Translations under genes and position numbers: made by a program
Notes under the pieces: generated by a model
Databases searched by the model: none
What the model was told of the DNA's origin: nothing
Seen by the model: only the letters and a program-made list of their open reading frames with translations
In this document: positions 4,870-5,255 of the stretch, in pieces
Numbering within the stretch: position 1 is the stretch's first letter
Layout: every line of letters begins with the position of its first letter
Source of the DNA: JAEHDI01 sp035455185
GTDB taxonomy: Bacteria > Acidobacteriota > Terriglobia > Bryobacterales > Bryobacteraceae
Assembly: GCA_035455185.1 (NCBI GenBank)
Contig: DATIFQ010000048.1
Span: forward strand, 1-5,255
DNA: 5,255 bases
Direction of reading: 5' to 3'

Positions 4870-4905
4870 TACTCCGATGTCGCGGCTTCCGCCGCCATCG
4901 AAGTA
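4870..4905 (-). repeat. Two-part hairpin of the repeat, copy 2
   Basis: The architecture matches 2137-2172: an outer 10-bp stem, a two-base bulge, an inner GCGGC/GCCGC stem and a TTCC loop. One outer-stem position is C-A when read on the plus strand and U-G on the minus strand. Confidence 0.75.
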
Positions 4906-4917
4906 GTCAAACCTTGG

Positions 4918-4936
4918 GCGCCGGCAGAGCCGGCGC
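4918..4936. repeat. 8-bp palindrome in the copy 2-specific insertion
   Basis: GCGCCGGC-AGA-GCCGGCGC is a perfect 8-bp stem with a three-base loop. It lies in the roughly 60 bases found only in copy 2, so it may mark a small nested insertion. No T-run follows, so it is not called a terminator. Confidence 0.6.
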
Positions 4937-5025
4937 AGCCTACTGCCGTGGGTCTGCCTTCGGTGGCCGGCTCCCGCGGCTTTTCTCCGGCTTCAAATCC
5001 CTGCCGCCACCGGTCAGGAACAGCA

Positions 5026-5049
5026 ACGCCGAGAGTCACCTCTCGGCGT
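5026..5049 (-). repeat. 10-bp hairpin just downstream of the tRNA half, copy 2
   Basis: The stem ACGCCGAGAG/CTCTCGGCGT is perfect and identical to 2241-2264, with loop TCAC. It starts 11 bases beyond the CCA of the tRNA half on the minus strand. Confidence 0.75.
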
Positions 5050-5060
5050 CCAATGAGTCT

Positions 5061-5105
5061 TGGTTGCGGGGGAAGGATTTGAACCTTCGACCTTTGGGTT
5101 ATGAG
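5061..5105 (-). pseudogene. Initiator tRNA-Met 3' half (anticodon loop to CCA), copy 2
   Basis: The minus strand reads CTCATAA, then T-stem GAAGG, T-loop TTCAAAT, T-stem CCTTC, acceptor CCCCGCA, A and CCA. This is the canonical initiator-tRNA 3' half with encoded CCA. The preceding bases (GAGTT) do not pair with the 3' anticodon strand (CCCAA), and no 5' acceptor or D-arm occurs in the 150 bases visible upstream. Read on the opposite strand it gives the peptide WLRGKDLNLRPLGYE, a familiar mis-annotated product of such loci. Confidence 0.85.
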
Positions 5106-5199
5106 AACTCCTTTACCGTCTGCTCAGAGCGAAAAAACCCGTAAAGACGCGAATTCTCTCCCGGCACGAGTCGACGGTTTTCGGCAGGTGTAGACGCGA

Positions 5200-5215
5200 A
5201 ACCGGCCGACTTTCG
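5200..5215. repeat. 16-bp block shared with 2024-2039
   Basis: This is an exact copy of AACCGGCCGACTTTCG at 2024-2039, in the same orientation. It probably marks the outer edge of the tRNA-derived repeat. The remaining bases to 5255 show nothing I can name. Confidence 0.55.
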
Positions 5216-5255
5216 CCCGACCGGATGCCGGCGTTCGACCGTTCAGGAAGCTCAA

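Larger units (their letters stand above)
4857..5222 (-). repeat. tRNA-derived structured repeat, copy 2
   Basis: This is the second copy of the element at 2124-2410, with the same left boundary (GCGGCCGGCGTTC), hairpins, tRNA half and outer block. The clear match ends near 5195; the outer part is assigned from the 5200-5215 block shared with 2024-2039. It carries an extra stretch of about 60 bases (4916-4975) absent from copy 1. On the minus strand it lies directly upstream of the LysM remnant and appears to replace that gene's start. No protein gene is supported between 4857 and 5255. Confidence 0.78.

Noticed and set aside
1..5255. CRISPR array, rRNA genes, complete tRNA genes, insertion sequence or transposase
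   Set aside because: No regularly spaced short repeats, no rRNA motifs, no full cloverleaf and no transposase or integrase motifs were seen.

Overview
The window is GC-rich bacterial DNA, probably from an uncultured environmental lineage; nothing in it fixes the phylum. It looks like an accessory or decaying region. Only two protein genes are clearly intact, and both lie on the minus strand. They are paralogues of one unrecognised secreted protein family. One is complete (2808-4202, 464 residues). The other (1-1337) has its start in the window and runs off the left edge after 445 codons. The duplication also covers their 5' flanks, including the same Shine-Dalgarno sequence at the same spacing, so a unit of roughly 2.8 kb appears to have been duplicated long ago.

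Reading the minus strand from right to left: a structured repeat carrying the 3' half of an initiator tRNA (5222-4857); a frameshifted remnant of a secreted LysM-domain protein (4856-4233); the complete secreted protein gene (4202-2808); an orphan ribosome binding site and a tRNA T-arm-like scar (2781-2734); the frameshifted C-terminus of an antibiotic-biosynthesis-monooxygenase-like (ABM) protein (2733-2585); an intrinsic terminator (2551-2525); a second copy of the tRNA-derived repeat (2410-2124) with an extra 20-base tRNA tip (2112-2093) and a short shared block (2039-2024); about 360 bp with no supportable gene; the degenerate duplicated flank (1620-1338); and the second paralogue (1337-1).

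The most unusual content is the repeat. Each copy has a 45-nt initiator tRNA 3' half, from anticodon loop to an encoded CCA, with no 5' half nearby. Two more hairpins follow in conserved order. The T-stem sequences differ between copies but pairing is kept by compensatory changes. tRNA-derived sequence also sits at the truncated ends of both gene remnants, which suggests repeated insertion or recombination at tRNA 3' ends. Third-position GC is about 50% in the first 50 codons of both secreted-protein genes, but about 91% and 78% in the LysM and ABM remnants. The secreted-protein genes may therefore have a different history from the DNA around them.
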